Shown one piece after another: positions 42,651-53,100 of a DNA stretch of 64,000 bases; positions within the stretch are counted from its first letter, which is position 1; every line of letters starts with the position of its first letter. The notes below the pieces were generated by a model. It worked only from the letters and a program-made list of their open reading frames with translations. It did not search any database and was not told the origin of the DNA. The stretch spans positions 1,364,001-1,428,000 of the forward strand of contig OX044356.1 in NCBI GenBank assembly GCA_943846715.1. Direction: 5' to 3'. The DNA comes from TMED14 sp002378565 (lineage in GTDB: Bacteria; Bacteroidota; Bacteroidia; Flavobacteriales; Schleiferiaceae). Position numbers and translations under genes: made by a program.

Positions 42651-44957
42651 ATGCCAAAGAAAGGCCGCCAAGAAAACAAGGCACATCGCGAGATGGATGC
42701 CGCGACGTTAGCCAACATGATGCACAAGGTGCTCAAGCGTCATCCGAATCATGCATTTTCCATTGAGGATCTCACCTGGGAAACGGGTGAACAAACGCGT
42801 GCACCTGAAAAACTCGTGCACTCATCGCTGGACTATCTGTTGGATCACAACTTAGCCAACCACATCGATGGAAGCTTTCAACTTGCCTTGGACCCCAAAG
42901 ATGTCATCTCTGGAACCCTGGATCTCACGAGCAGCGGTAGCGGCTATGTGGTAATGGGTGTCGGCAAGGATGACATCTTCATCAAAGCGACCAACATGGG
43001 CTTTGCCTTAGGTGGCGATACCGTGCAAGTTCAAATGGTCCCCGGGCGAGGAAGCAAGCCTGAAGGGCGCATCGTCCAAGTGATCAAGCGAGGAAGAAGC
43101 ACCTATGTAGGCACTCTTCAAGTGAGTCCAAATCACAGTTTTTTGGTCACGGACAAGCGAAAAATTGGGCCCGATTTTTTCATACCCCCAGGCAAGCTTG
43201 GCAAGGCAAAGGATGGCCAGATGGTCACAGTGAAGTTGCTTGACTGGAGAGATGCAAGCAGGAGCCCCTCTGCGGAAGTTGTGAGCGTGCTAGGGAATCC
43301 CGGTGAGCACCAAACAGAGATTCATGCCATCATGGCTGAGTTTGACCTACCCGATCAGTTCCCCTCTGATGTCAACAAAGAAGCCAAGTCCATCCCTATG
43401 GCCCTGGATGAAGCAGAGGTTCTGCTCCGTCGAGACATGCGAGAGGTCACAACCTTCACCATTGACCCGGTGGACGCCAAGGATTTTGACGATGCCCTAT
43501 CGATTGAACAGCTGGACAACGGCAACTGGGAAATTGGTATTCACATCGCTGATGTCACCCATTATGTCACACCTGGCACCGCCATGGATGAGGAGGCTAT
43601 CGAACGCGCCACATCGGTTTACCTGGTTGATCGCGTGATACCGATGCTTCCTGAGCACATCTCCAATAAAATCTGTTCCCTGCGTCCCAATGAAGACAAA
43701 TACACCTTTTCTGCCATTTTTGAAATGGATGAAACTGGTCAGGTTCACAATCGCTGGTTTGGCCGAACGGCGATCCACTCAAACAGGCGCTACACCTATG
43801 AAGAGGCCCAAGCTATCATTGATGGGGAAAAGGATGACTTGAGCAAGGAGATTGTGTTGATGGATGTCATGGCAAAGTCCTTAAGAAAGGAACGCATGAG
43901 TTCGGGCGCCATCAACTTTGACCGTGCAGAGGTGAAGTTCCGACTTGATGCGGACAATCAGCCTATTGGCGCCTACCTCAAACGCAGTGGCGATTCCAAT
44001 AAAATGATTGAGGAATTCATGCTGCTGGCCAATCGGGAGGTTGCTGCACATGTAGGTAAGGCAAAGAAGGGTAAGCAAGCCCGCCCCATGGTTTACCGGA
44101 TTCATGACCATCCCAACCCAGAGAAATTGATCAAGCTCCGTGAGTTTGTCAAGCCCCTTGGCTACCAATTGACCGTGGACAGCCCTAAAAATGTCCGACA
44201 GTCACTCAACAATATGCTGGCAAAGGTTAAAGGAAGTCCGGAAGCCAACATGCTTGAGACCTTGACCCTGCGAACCATGTCCAGGGCCTCTTACAGCACA
44301 GACAACATCGGGCATTATGGCTTAGCCTTCACCGATTACAGCCATTTCACATCGCCCATAAGGCGCTACCCGGACATGATGGTTCATCGCTTGTTGCAAG
44401 ACCTCATTGATGGACAAAAAGCAGCCAACCGACAGGCATTGGAGGACCTCTGTTTGCATGCCTCCAAGCAAGAGGAGCGCGCCACCAAAGCAGAACGCGC
44501 TTCAGTTAAATACATGCAAGCCGTGTTCATGGAAAAGCACCTAGGGGAGATCATGCCTGGCACCATCACAGGGGTTTCCGATTGGGGACTTTTCGTTGAG
44601 GTTACGGGCACAGGTTGTGAAGGTTTGGTCCGGTACCGAGAGTTCACCGACGACTACTATGAGCTTGACATGGAGAATTACTGCATCGTTGGTCAGCGAA
44701 CAGGCAAAACCATTCGCTTGGGGGATTCTTTGGAAATCCTTGTGAAAGAAGTGGATTTGAAGCGAAAAACTATTGACTTTTCCGTTCCCGGAAGCCGTGC
44801 AGCATCTAGGCCTGCAGGCAGGGACGAGTCAAGACGTCAACCCTCCAATCGCGGGAAATTTAACCCAACACAGCCAAGCCGTTCAGACAACAAGTCATCC
44901 AGTCAACGCAAACAAAAGCGAGGCAAGTCAGGCAATCAAGGACAGAAGAAGCGCTAG
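42651..44957 (+). CDS. rnr: Ribonuclease R
   Basis: 768 residues from ATG 42651; ATG 42618 would add 11 residues and sits after an A-rich stretch, so it is also possible. This is a 3'-5' exoribonuclease that degrades structured RNA. Order: N-terminal winged helix (about 15-75), cold-shock domains (GTLDLTSSGSGYVVMG), RNB catalytic domain with TIDPVDAKDFDDALSIE (metal Asp residues) and TSPIRRYPDMMVHRLLQ, S1 domain (MPGTITGVSDWGLFVEV) and a basic, disordered tail. It ends 9 bases from the convergent M1 peptidase gene. Confidence 0.95.
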   Translation: MPKKGRQENKAHREMDAATLANMMHKVLKRHPNHAFSIEDLTWETGEQTRAPEKLVHSSLDYLLDHNLANHIDGSFQLALDPKDVISGTLDLTSSGSGYVVMGVGKDDIFIKATNMGFALGGDTVQVQMVPGRGSKPEGRIVQVIKRGRSTYVGTLQVSPNHSFLVTDKRKIGPDFFIPPGKLGKAKDGQMVTVKLLDWRDASRSPSAEVVSVLGNPGEHQTEIHAIMAEFDLPDQFPSDVNKEAKSIPMALDEAEVLLRRDMREVTTFTIDPVDAKDFDDALSIEQLDNGNWEIGIHIADVTHYVTPGTAMDEEAIERATSVYLVDRVIPMLPEHISNKICSLRPNEDKYTFSAIFEMDETGQVHNRWFGRTAIHSNRRYTYEEAQAIIDGEKDDLSKEIVLMDVMAKSLRKERMSSGAINFDRAEVKFRLDADNQPIGAYLKRSGDSNKMIEEFMLLANREVAAHVGKAKKGKQARPMVYRIHDHPNPEKLIKLREFVKPLGYQLTVDSPKNVRQSLNNMLAKVKGSPEANMLETLTLRTMSRASYSTDNIGHYGLAFTDYSHFTSPIRRYPDMMVHRLLQDLIDGQKAANRQALEDLCLHASKQEERATKAERASVKYMQAVFMEKHLGEIMPGTITGVSDWGLFVEVTGTGCEGLVRYREFTDDYYELDMENYCIVGQRTGKTIRLGDSLEILVKEVDLKRKTIDFSVPGSRAASRPAGRDESRRQPSNRGKFNPTQPSRSDNKSSSQRKQKRGKSGNQGQKKR

Positions 44958-44966
44958 GCTTCAGCT

Positions 44967-46838
44967 TTATTCATTCATCGCATCTTCCGCTGATGACTTC
45001 ATCTTGGTGGTGAAACCCACTTGGTTGTCTTTTCTGTTGACATCCGCAGTCATCATGCGAGGGTCAACAACAATGGATGCAATGGAGCCTGTGTTGCCCT
45101 GCACGACCAACTCAAAGGTCTTTTCCGTGTAATTCCATGGACCTGCCACTGCCAAATTATCTGATGACTTGTGGCCAAACATGGCACTCAATGGGATGGT
45201 GTAGGTGATGCTTTGTCCCGTTTGGTAGACAACCAATACATCCACAGGCAAGGCCAGTGAGCCATGGCGTTCAAGGGTGACAACTGTCAGGTTTTTCCCA
45301 AGCCCTTTAACAGACGCGATGCCCACATCAGGGACTTTCAAGGTGTGCACCCATTGGTTGAGGTACCAGTCCAGGACCATCCCGCTTTCTTGCTCTGCAA
45401 TGCGAAGAAAGTCGTTGGGTTGGGGGTGTTTGAACAGCCACTCATTTTTGAAGCGTTTCATCGTGGTCCAAAATGCCTCATCGCCAATGATGCCTTGCAA
45501 TTGAACCAAGAACAAAGAGCCCATCATGTAGGCAGATAGCTGGTAAGGGAACTTGCCGTCATAATAGTTAGACAAGGTGGACATAGGCTCCATAATGCCC
45601 TTGCCTGCAATCTGTGCATAGCGATTGATGTAGCTCAGGTGTGCGTTAGGCAAGTTCGCGCCTGTGACATGATTCATGGCCTCCTCCTCTGCAAAGCTGG
45701 TGAAGCCCTCATCAATCCATGGGTAGCGCATTTCATCCGTGCCTAACATGCCGTAAAACCACATGTGTGATGCCTCGTGTATCACGGTTCCAAGCACCCC
45801 TTCATAACGTTTGCTATGGATCTGCATGATCGTAGCCATGGGGTATTCCATGGCGCCTTCGCCACCTTGAATCACAGAAAACTGGGGCCATTCATAGCTT
45901 CCAAATTTGCCGTTCATGAACCGGAAATAGCTCGCTAAATCAACCTGAAGCTGATCCATGTACATGCGGGATTTCTTGTTGTCTTGGTAGAAAAAGTGCA
46001 ACTCAGGCCCGTCCTCCATTGCGACGCGATCATGAATGAAATCCGGGTCAGCTACCCAGGCAAAATCGTGGACATTGTCTGCTTCAAAGGACCATGTCAG
46101 ACGTGCATGTTTTGCGTGCTTAACTGGCTTGTCGCTGTAACCATGCCCAATCTCTGAGGCATTCTGCAATAACCCTGTGCCACCAATGGTGAACTTTGCA
46201 TCCGCCGTAATATCCACCTTGAAATGCCCATAGTCACCATAAAACTCCCTGGCCACATAGATGTCCGGATGCCAGCCTTGCGCGTCGTAAACTGAGAGCT
46301 TAGGGTACCACTGGGTGAACGTGTAATCGATGCCTTCTGGGTTATCCCGTCCCGCTCGCTCAACAAGCTTAGGGATGCGGGTGGTGTAGGTCATGTGAAG
46401 GACGGTGGATTCCCCTGGTGAAAGGGGAGAAATCAAAGCAGCCTTTAGAATGGTTTGATCCACCACAAAAGCCATGGTTTGACCATCCTGAGATAAGCTG
46501 TGAACGATTTGCTCGCCTTGCTGTTTAGGCTTGAGTTGCTCAATGTTTTGACCGATAGCCTTGTCCTTGAACTGTGTGGGGATGTTGGCCATATTGGACA
46601 TCATGCTTCCCGGCTGAAAGGCATTCCAATAGAGGTTGAAAAAGACCACATCAATGACATCCGGACTGTTGTTGGTGTAGACCAATGTCAAATCACCTGT
46701 CAGGCTATGCGCCTTGTGATCTAAGTCAACTACAATGTGGTAGTCGATAGCTTGTTGCCAGTAGCTTGGTCCGGGTTGAGCAACCATGGCAAGGCTTGAT
46801 ATGCACATGACGGTCAAGAGAAAATTGAATCGTTTCAT
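44967..46838 (-). CDS. Secreted M1-family metallopeptidase
   Basis: 623 residues with a signal peptide (MKRFNFLLTVMCISSLAMVAQ). An N-terminal beta-sandwich domain is followed by a gluzincin catalytic domain: GGEGAMEYPMATIM (substrate-binding GxMEN form, here AMEYP), zinc motif VIHEASHMWFYGMLG (HExxH) and the third ligand Glu in WIDEGFTSFAEEEAM. It is probably periplasmic or surface-exposed. M1 relatives trim N-terminal residues of peptides. No T9SS domain is evident at the C-terminus. Confidence 0.92.
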   Translation of the reverse strand: MKRFNFLLTVMCISSLAMVAQPGPSYWQQAIDYHIVVDLDHKAHSLTGDLTLVYTNNSPDVIDVVFFNLYWNAFQPGSMMSNMANIPTQFKDKAIGQNIEQLKPKQQGEQIVHSLSQDGQTMAFVVDQTILKAALISPLSPGESTVLHMTYTTRIPKLVERAGRDNPEGIDYTFTQWYPKLSVYDAQGWHPDIYVAREFYGDYGHFKVDITADAKFTIGGTGLLQNASEIGHGYSDKPVKHAKHARLTWSFEADNVHDFAWVADPDFIHDRVAMEDGPELHFFYQDNKKSRMYMDQLQVDLASYFRFMNGKFGSYEWPQFSVIQGGEGAMEYPMATIMQIHSKRYEGVLGTVIHEASHMWFYGMLGTDEMRYPWIDEGFTSFAEEEAMNHVTGANLPNAHLSYINRYAQIAGKGIMEPMSTLSNYYDGKFPYQLSAYMMGSLFLVQLQGIIGDEAFWTTMKRFKNEWLFKHPQPNDFLRIAEQESGMVLDWYLNQWVHTLKVPDVGIASVKGLGKNLTVVTLERHGSLALPVDVLVVYQTGQSITYTIPLSAMFGHKSSDNLAVAGPWNYTEKTFELVVQGNTGSIASIVVDPRMMTADVNRKDNQVGFTTKMKSSAEDAMNE

Positions 46839-46847
46839 GGGGGAATG

Positions 46848-47693
46848 TTAACGGTTAAGCGGTAAGGCTTCAAGCAATCGAGGCCCTTTATCTGTTTGCT
46901 GTAAAACGCACGACTCATTCACTGCGTCATGCTCAAGGATGAGCCGGTAGCCCTTGGTGGCGGCCTCTTCCAAGATGGTAGATTTTTCTGAGATCGTCAC
47001 CAAAGGCCTTGTGTCATAGCCCATCACAAAGGGCAGCGGAATATGGCCCACTGAGGGAAGCAGGTCTGCCATGTAAACATGGGTCTCTCCGTTGACTTCA
47101 AGAATCGGGCACATCTGTGCCTCCGTGTGGCCATTGACCACAAAACAATCAAACCCCAATTCCGTCTTGATGCGCTGCTCTCCCAATCCGGTATCGATAA
47201 AGCGCAATTGTCCGCTCTCTTGAAGGGGTGTGATGTTCTCTTTGAGGAAGGAGGCCTTTTCTCGAGGGTTGGGGTCTGTGGCCCATGCCCAATGCCTATC
47301 ATTGGACCAAAAAGTGGCCTTCTCAAAGGCGGGAACCAATAAATCACCTCGACGATGTACCGCCCCACCAACATGATCAAAGTGCAGATGGGTCAGGAAC
47401 ACGTCGGTGATGTCGTTGCGGCAAAAGCCCGCATCAGCCAGTCCCTTGTCCATGGTGTTGTCACCATGCAAATGGTAGTGGCTGAAAAATTTATCTGACT
47501 GCTTGTCGCCAATGCCCGTGTCGACCAACGTCAAGCGGTCGCCATCTTCAATCAATAGGCAACGCATGGCCCATGTGCAGAGGTTCTTCTCGTCTGCCGG
47601 ATTGGTTCTCGACCACAATTGCTTGGGGACAACGCCAAACATGGCGCCGCCATCGAGCTTGAAGTTACCGGTATGGATGGGGTGAATTTTCAT
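46848..47693 (-). CDS. MBL-fold metallo-hydrolase
   Basis: 281 residues from ATG 47693. The metal site is FLTHLHFDHVGGAV (HxHxDH), with VNGHTEAQMCPILE (His) and ILEHDAVNE (His), and an early ligand region LVDTGIGDKQ. FKLDGGAMFGVVPKQLWSR is typical of the quorum-quenching-like/glyoxalase-type MBL hydrolase group, but the substrate is not readable. There is no signal peptide. Downstream of tadA on the same strand, separated from it by a terminator, and 9 bases before the M1 peptidase start. Confidence 0.9.
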   Translation of the reverse strand: MKIHPIHTGNFKLDGGAMFGVVPKQLWSRTNPADEKNLCTWAMRCLLIEDGDRLTLVDTGIGDKQSDKFFSHYHLHGDNTMDKGLADAGFCRNDITDVFLTHLHFDHVGGAVHRRGDLLVPAFEKATFWSNDRHWAWATDPNPREKASFLKENITPLQESGQLRFIDTGLGEQRIKTELGFDCFVVNGHTEAQMCPILEVNGETHVYMADLLPSVGHIPLPFVMGYDTRPLVTISEKSTILEEAATKGYRLILEHDAVNESCVLQQTDKGPRLLEALPLNR

Positions 47694-47721
47694 GACTGTG
47701 AAGCTAATCAAGAAAAAAGAA

Positions 47722-47744
47722 GGCCCGACATTTTCATGCCGGGC
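47722..47744 (-). terminator. Rho-independent terminator of tadA
   Basis: On the minus strand, GCCCGGCAT, GAAA loop, ATGTCGGGC (one G-T pair), then CTTCTTTTTT. It lies about 70 bases after the tadA stop and before the MBL gene. Confidence 0.7.
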
Positions 47745-47811
47745 TCATCTTAACCTAAACTCACATAGAAATGTGACAGAACACTGAAGGAATTGCAAAA
47801 CCTATGCCAAA

Positions 47812-48267
47812 CTACTTCCTCGTGCGCTTTGATCGGAAAAACTCACTGAGCAAGTCACCGCAAACATCGGCTTCAATCCCATGAGTTATCAATGTTTTAG
47901 GATGGAATTGCCCGCCCATGGTTTGGTAACCGCGCTTGGCATCACTGGCGCCATAGACAATGCGTCCAATCTGTGACCAGAACAAGGCACCTGCACACAT
48001 GCTGCATGGCTCAAGGGTCACATACAAGGTGCAATCTGGCAAATACTTTGCGCCAAGGGCATTGGATGCTGCCGTGATGGCCTGCATTTCTGCGTGTGCT
48101 GTGACATCGTGCAAACGCTCTGTGAGGTTGTGTCCCCTGGCGATGATTTGATCATTGGCTACGACCACAGCGCCCACTGGCACCTCATCCATGTCGTAGG
48201 CTTTCATGGCCTCGCGGATGGCTTGTCGCATGTACATCAAGTCTGTTTCTGGTGTGGTTTCTTTCAT
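47812..48267 (-). CDS. tadA: tRNA-specific adenosine deaminase
   Basis: 151 residues from ATG 48267 (MKETTPETDLMYMRQAIRE); a later ATG at 48237 is possible. Zinc-dependent deaminase converting adenosine-34 to inosine in tRNA-Arg. The catalytic motif TAHAEMQAI (HAE) and the zinc pair LEPCSMCAGALFWSQI (PCxxC) are present, with VPVGAVVV. Closely related guanine or cytosine deaminases cannot be ruled out, but AHAEMQAI with MCAGAL favours TadA. Confidence 0.9.
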   Translation of the reverse strand: MKETTPETDLMYMRQAIREAMKAYDMDEVPVGAVVVANDQIIARGHNLTERLHDVTAHAEMQAITAASNALGAKYLPDCTLYVTLEPCSMCAGALFWSQIGRIVYGASDAKRGYQTMGGQFHPKTLITHGIEADVCGDLLSEFFRSKRTRK

Positions 48268-48313
48268 TGGTGGCAAATTACACGGGAATGCGCACATGAC
48301 CCACATAGATAAT

Positions 48314-48321
48314 TACCTTTG
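48314..48321 (+). promoter_or_regulatory. Candidate -7 element of aspS
   Basis: TACCTTTG, a match to TAnnTTTG, ends 17 bases before the aspS ATG. No well-spaced TTG is seen upstream. Confidence 0.45.
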
Positions 48322-48338
48322 TACCAGATTATATCACC

Positions 48339-50084
48339 ATGTACCGTACCCATACCTGCGGAGAGCTTCGAAGCTCTCACATCTCCAAAACTGTCACCCT
48401 ATCCGGGTGGGTCCAACGCCGTCGCGACTTTGGCGGCCTGTCATTCATTGATTTGCGCGATCGCTATGGCCTGACCCAGCTTTCCTTCAATGAACAAGAG
48501 GATGCCTCAATGCTACAGATGGCTCGAGGTCTGCAGCGCGAATACGTGGTGCAGGTAACAGGTGTCGTGGCTGCACGAGAGAAGGTCAATGCAAATTTGG
48601 CAACAGGGGATGTAGAAATCAAAGTGAGCAACATCGTTGTATTGAGTCAATCACAAACCCCACCGTTTACCATTGAAGATCAAAGTGATGGCGGAGAAGA
48701 GCTTCGCATGACCTACCGCTATTTGGACATTCGACGCAAACCCGTCAAGGAAAAGTTGCTGCTTAGGCACCGCATCAGTACCATGGTTAGGGACTACCTC
48801 AACGGACAGGGATTTGTGGATGTTGAAACCCCCTTCCTGATCAAATCCACGCCTGAAGGCGCACGCGATTTCGTGGTTCCTTCACGCATGAATCAAGGGC
48901 AATTTTATGCCTTGCCTCAATCCCCGCAAACCTTCAAGCAGCTCTTGATGATTGGGGGGATGGATCGCTATTACCAAATTGTGCGCTGCTTCAGGGATGA
49001 AGATCTGCGCGCTGACCGCCAGCCAGAATTCACGCAAATTGATTGCGAAATGGCCTTTGTGGAGCAAGAAGACATCCTTAACACCTTTGAAGGTTTGTTG
49101 GCTCATGTCCTGAAAGGCGTGCACAACCAAGACATGGCTGTGGTGCCTCGCATGACCTACGCAGAAACCATGAGGGATTATGGCAATGACAAGCCAGACA
49201 TCCGATTTGACATGAAGCTCAAGGACATGAGGCATTTGGTCAAAGACGCAGGGTTTGTGGTGTTTGACAAGGCGGAATTGGTTGTTGGTATTTGCGTAGA
49301 TGGCTGTGCCAATTACACGCGCAAGCAACTGGACAAATTGACTGACTGGGTGAAGCGTCCGCAGATCGGAATGACTGGCATGATCTGGATGAAGGTCAGC
49401 GACGAAGGCAGTTGCAGCTCAAGTGTGAATAAATTCTTCGATGCCGATGCGCTGAATCACTGGAAGGATGCCTTTGGCGCAAAGCCAGGTGACTTGATCC
49501 TTGTGCTGGCAGGTAAAGAAGCCTTGACGCGCAAAGCCATGAGTGAGTTGCGATTGCACATGGCAGAGACATTAGGGCTGAGAAATCCCACTGAATTTGC
49601 ACCCCTCTGGGTCTTAGACTTTCCTTTGTTGGAATGGGATGAAGAATCTGGCCGCTACCATGCCATGCACCACCCCTTCACCAGCCCAAAGCCAGAAGAC
49701 ATGCACCTGATTGATTCTGATCCGGGCGCGGTCCGAGCTAACGCCTATGACTTGGTGCTCAATGGCAATGAAATTGGTGGTGGATCCATTCGGAATCACG
49801 ACAGAGCCCTTCAGGCACGCATGTTTGACCTTTTGGGTTTCAGCCCAGAAGAGACTGAAGCACAGTTTGGGTTTTTGATGAAGGCTTTTGACTTCGGTGC
49901 CCCTCCTCATGGCGGTGTAGCCTTTGGTTTTGACCGCCTGGTTGCTATCATGGGCGGGGATGAATCCATCCGGGACTACATCGCTTTCCCTAAGAACAAT
50001 GCCGGTCGGGACGTCATGATTGATGCCCCTTCAGTGATTGATTCAGGCACAATGGATGAGCTGGGGCTGAGCATCAAGGGCTGA
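48339..50084 (+). CDS. aspS: Aspartyl-tRNA synthetase
   Basis: 581-residue class II synthetase that charges tRNA-Asp. N-terminal OB anticodon domain (about 1-105; VTLSGWVQRRRDFGGLSFIDLRD), motif 1 region TYRYLDIRR, catalytic core RCFRDEDLRADRQPEFTQID, the bacterial GAD insertion in the middle, and motif 3 GVAFGFDRLVAIMGG. Full length for the bacterial type. Single gene, plus strand, head-to-head with tadA. Confidence 0.97.
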   Translation: MYRTHTCGELRSSHISKTVTLSGWVQRRRDFGGLSFIDLRDRYGLTQLSFNEQEDASMLQMARGLQREYVVQVTGVVAAREKVNANLATGDVEIKVSNIVVLSQSQTPPFTIEDQSDGGEELRMTYRYLDIRRKPVKEKLLLRHRISTMVRDYLNGQGFVDVETPFLIKSTPEGARDFVVPSRMNQGQFYALPQSPQTFKQLLMIGGMDRYYQIVRCFRDEDLRADRQPEFTQIDCEMAFVEQEDILNTFEGLLAHVLKGVHNQDMAVVPRMTYAETMRDYGNDKPDIRFDMKLKDMRHLVKDAGFVVFDKAELVVGICVDGCANYTRKQLDKLTDWVKRPQIGMTGMIWMKVSDEGSCSSSVNKFFDADALNHWKDAFGAKPGDLILVLAGKEALTRKAMSELRLHMAETLGLRNPTEFAPLWVLDFPLLEWDEESGRYHAMHHPFTSPKPEDMHLIDSDPGAVRANAYDLVLNGNEIGGGSIRNHDRALQARMFDLLGFSPEETEAQFGFLMKAFDFGAPPHGGVAFGFDRLVAIMGGDESIRDYIAFPKNNAGRDVMIDAPSVIDSGTMDELGLSIKG

Positions 50085-50148
50085 TTTATTGGCTGGCAAG
50101 GTTTTTGGTAAACAGAGCTATATTTATTGGCCAAAAAAATCACCACCT

Positions 50149-53100
50149 ATGAAGCAATTTCTACCCGCTATTCTTCTTCTATTTTTTGTCTCCTCACAAG
50201 CTCAAGCTCAGCAATGGGTTGAGTCCATGCAGGATGAATCTGTCAATGTCTACCAAGCCATTGATGAATTTGAAAAATTCTGGGAAGGCAAGGTTGTTGA
50301 AAAAGGTCATGGATGGAAGCAATTCAAGCGTTGGGAGCAGTTTTGGGAGCCACGGGTTTACCCTCATGGTAATCGCCCTAACGGGTCTGCGGTTTTTCAG
50401 GCCAATAGCCAAATTCAGGCATCAACCGCGGCCAATCCTGGCCTGGGCAATTGGAGCTTGGTTGGCCCTTCAAATGGCAATGCCCTTCAAGGCATTGGTC
50501 GTGTCAATAGCATCACATTCCATCCCAACAACAGCCAAACCATCTATGCAGGAGCGCCAGCTGGTGGACTATGGAAATCAACCAACGATGGGGGGTCCTG
50601 GACAACGAACACCGATAAATTACCCAACATTGGCATCAGCACCATGGTCATTGACCCCCTACATCCTGACACCATGTACGTCGGCACCGGTGACCGTGAC
50701 GCGGGAGATACCTACTCAACCGGCGTCCTGAAGTCTGTTGATGCTGGCGCTACATGGCAGGCAACAGGTTTGACGTTTGGCGTATTGCAATTCAAACGCA
50801 TCACCGGCATGATAATTCACCCTGACAGCACCAACTGGCTGGTTGTTTCCACACGAACTGGCATGTACAGAACCACCGATGGCGGTGACAACTGGAGCCT
50901 GGTTCAAGGTGGCACCTTTCAGAGCCTGGCCACTGTGGTTGGCGCAGAGCATTTGCTCTATGCCGGCACACAAAACAATGCCAAGATCTGGTATTCACGC
51001 GATTTTGGCATCTCTTGGACCATGGCCATTACCGGTCTTCCCGTCTCCGGTGTTAGCAGGGCTGAACTGGCCACCACGGCTGCTGACACCAACTATGTCT
51101 ACGCCATTTATGGCGCCAACAACAACGGCCTGTATGGCGTGTACCGGTCTACCAACAAGGGCATTTCCTGGACGCAAATGCATGGCAGTACACCCAACTT
51201 GCTTGGCTGGAGCACCACTGGCGCTGGCACCGGTGGCCAGGCATGGTATGATCTGACCATCGCGGCATCCCCTCTGAACAAAGATGTGATTTTGATTGGT
51301 GGTGTGAATATTTGGCGATCCAACAATGGCGGTTCAAGCTTTGGGCTAAGTGGTCACTGGTATGGTGGTGGTGGTGCAAGCTTTGTGCATGCAGATCATC
51401 ACTGGCTCACCTTCCGACCCAACAGCAACAAGGTTTACGCAGGCACCGATGGGGGCGTTTATCGGTCAACCAACAGCGGACTCAACAACTCTTGGGTAGC
51501 GCGCAACGACGGCATGGCTATCACCATGTACTATAAAATTAGCACCTCCGCTGCCAACAGCAACCTCACGCTAGCTGGAGCGCAAGACAACGGCACCCAC
51601 CTCAAGAACAATACATGGTCTAGGGTCGGTGGTGGTGATGGCATGGACAATGGCATTGCCGGCAGTGATGCCATGGTCATGTACCGTTCCATTTACTATG
51701 GAGATTTTGACAAGTCTGTCAATGGCGGCGCGTCGTTCAATGCGCCTTTCAACCTCCCTCCATCGGGCAATGGCAACTGGGTCACGCCATTTGTGGTGTC
51801 CGTGATCAACGCCAACACCTTGTATGCAGGGTTTGAAAAGCTCTGGAAAAGCAGCAATGCAGGTTCTTCTTTCAGCGCCACAACAACGACAGGCATTTGG
51901 GGAAGCAACAAAATCGATGTCATTGCAGAAGCCCCCAGCAATGCCAGTGTCCTCTATGTAGGGATCAATCAGCGCGTTTACCGCAGCGTCAATGGCGGCG
52001 GAATATGGACACATATCACCAACAATGTGAGTAATCAAAATACGGTAACGGGAATTGCCGTGGACCCTGCCAATGCAGACCACATCGCCATCACTAAATC
52101 TGGCTACAGTGTTGATAAAGTCTACGAATCTTATGACGGCGGCAGCTCATGGTACAACCGCACAGGATCCTTGCCTAACATTCCCGCCAACTGCGTAGCC
52201 TTTGAGCCCGGAAGCAATGGCTTGCTCTATGTAGGCACCGACGTTGGCGTCTACTTTCGCGATGCAAGCATGAGTGATTGGCTCCCATTCATGGACGGCC
52301 TTCCCAACACCATCATCAATGACATTGAAATCCTTCAAACAGCCAGCGTCAATTTAATTCGCGTGGGAACCTATGGTCGTGGCGTATGGGAAAGTCCTTT
52401 GGCCTCTACATTCTTGGACATTCCTGTAGCCGCATTTGACGTGGCCCCAGAGGCCCTCTGTGCCATTGGCGACAGCATTCAACTCCATGACCAATCCCTG
52501 AACATGCCAGGCAATTGGGCTTGGACCATCCACCCGCAGACATTCTCTTATGCCAGTGGCAGTTCATCTAGCTCGCAAAATCCCATCATCATTCCAACAG
52601 CCACTGGCAACTACAGCATTCAGCTGATTGCAGGCAACAGCTACGGTTCCGACACCTCTGTGGCCATTCACGCACTTGCAGTTGGCGGCATCCTAACGCC
52701 AGTGAATGAAGAATTCAAGGGAGCGCTTCCCAACCGTTGGACCATTGAAAACCCAGACAATGATCGCGGGTGGAGCATGGCCTCTTTGGGTCACCTTGAC
52801 TCGGTGTCTGCCGTGATGCGTTTCTTCAATTACAGCAACATTGGCCAGGTGGATGCTTTGATTTCTCCCCCTTATGCCATCGACAGCAACAGCACCTTGA
52901 TCTATGATCTTGCATACCAAATGAAGACTGGTAATGCCTCTGACACCCTGCGCATTATGGCCAGTACCGATTGTGGCGCCACGTGGCAACTTTTGTTCAC
53001 TGGCTCCGATGACGGAACAGGTAACTTTGCCACCGCTGCATCCAGCATCAACGCCTTTGTACCAACAACAAGTGCCCAGTGGCGTACCGACACATTGGCT

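Noticed and set aside
45900..46000. Loss of the M1 peptidase GxMEN motif (reads AMEYP)
   Set aside because: The variant is common in secreted Bacteroidota M1-like peptidases and the zinc site is intact, so it is not a defect.
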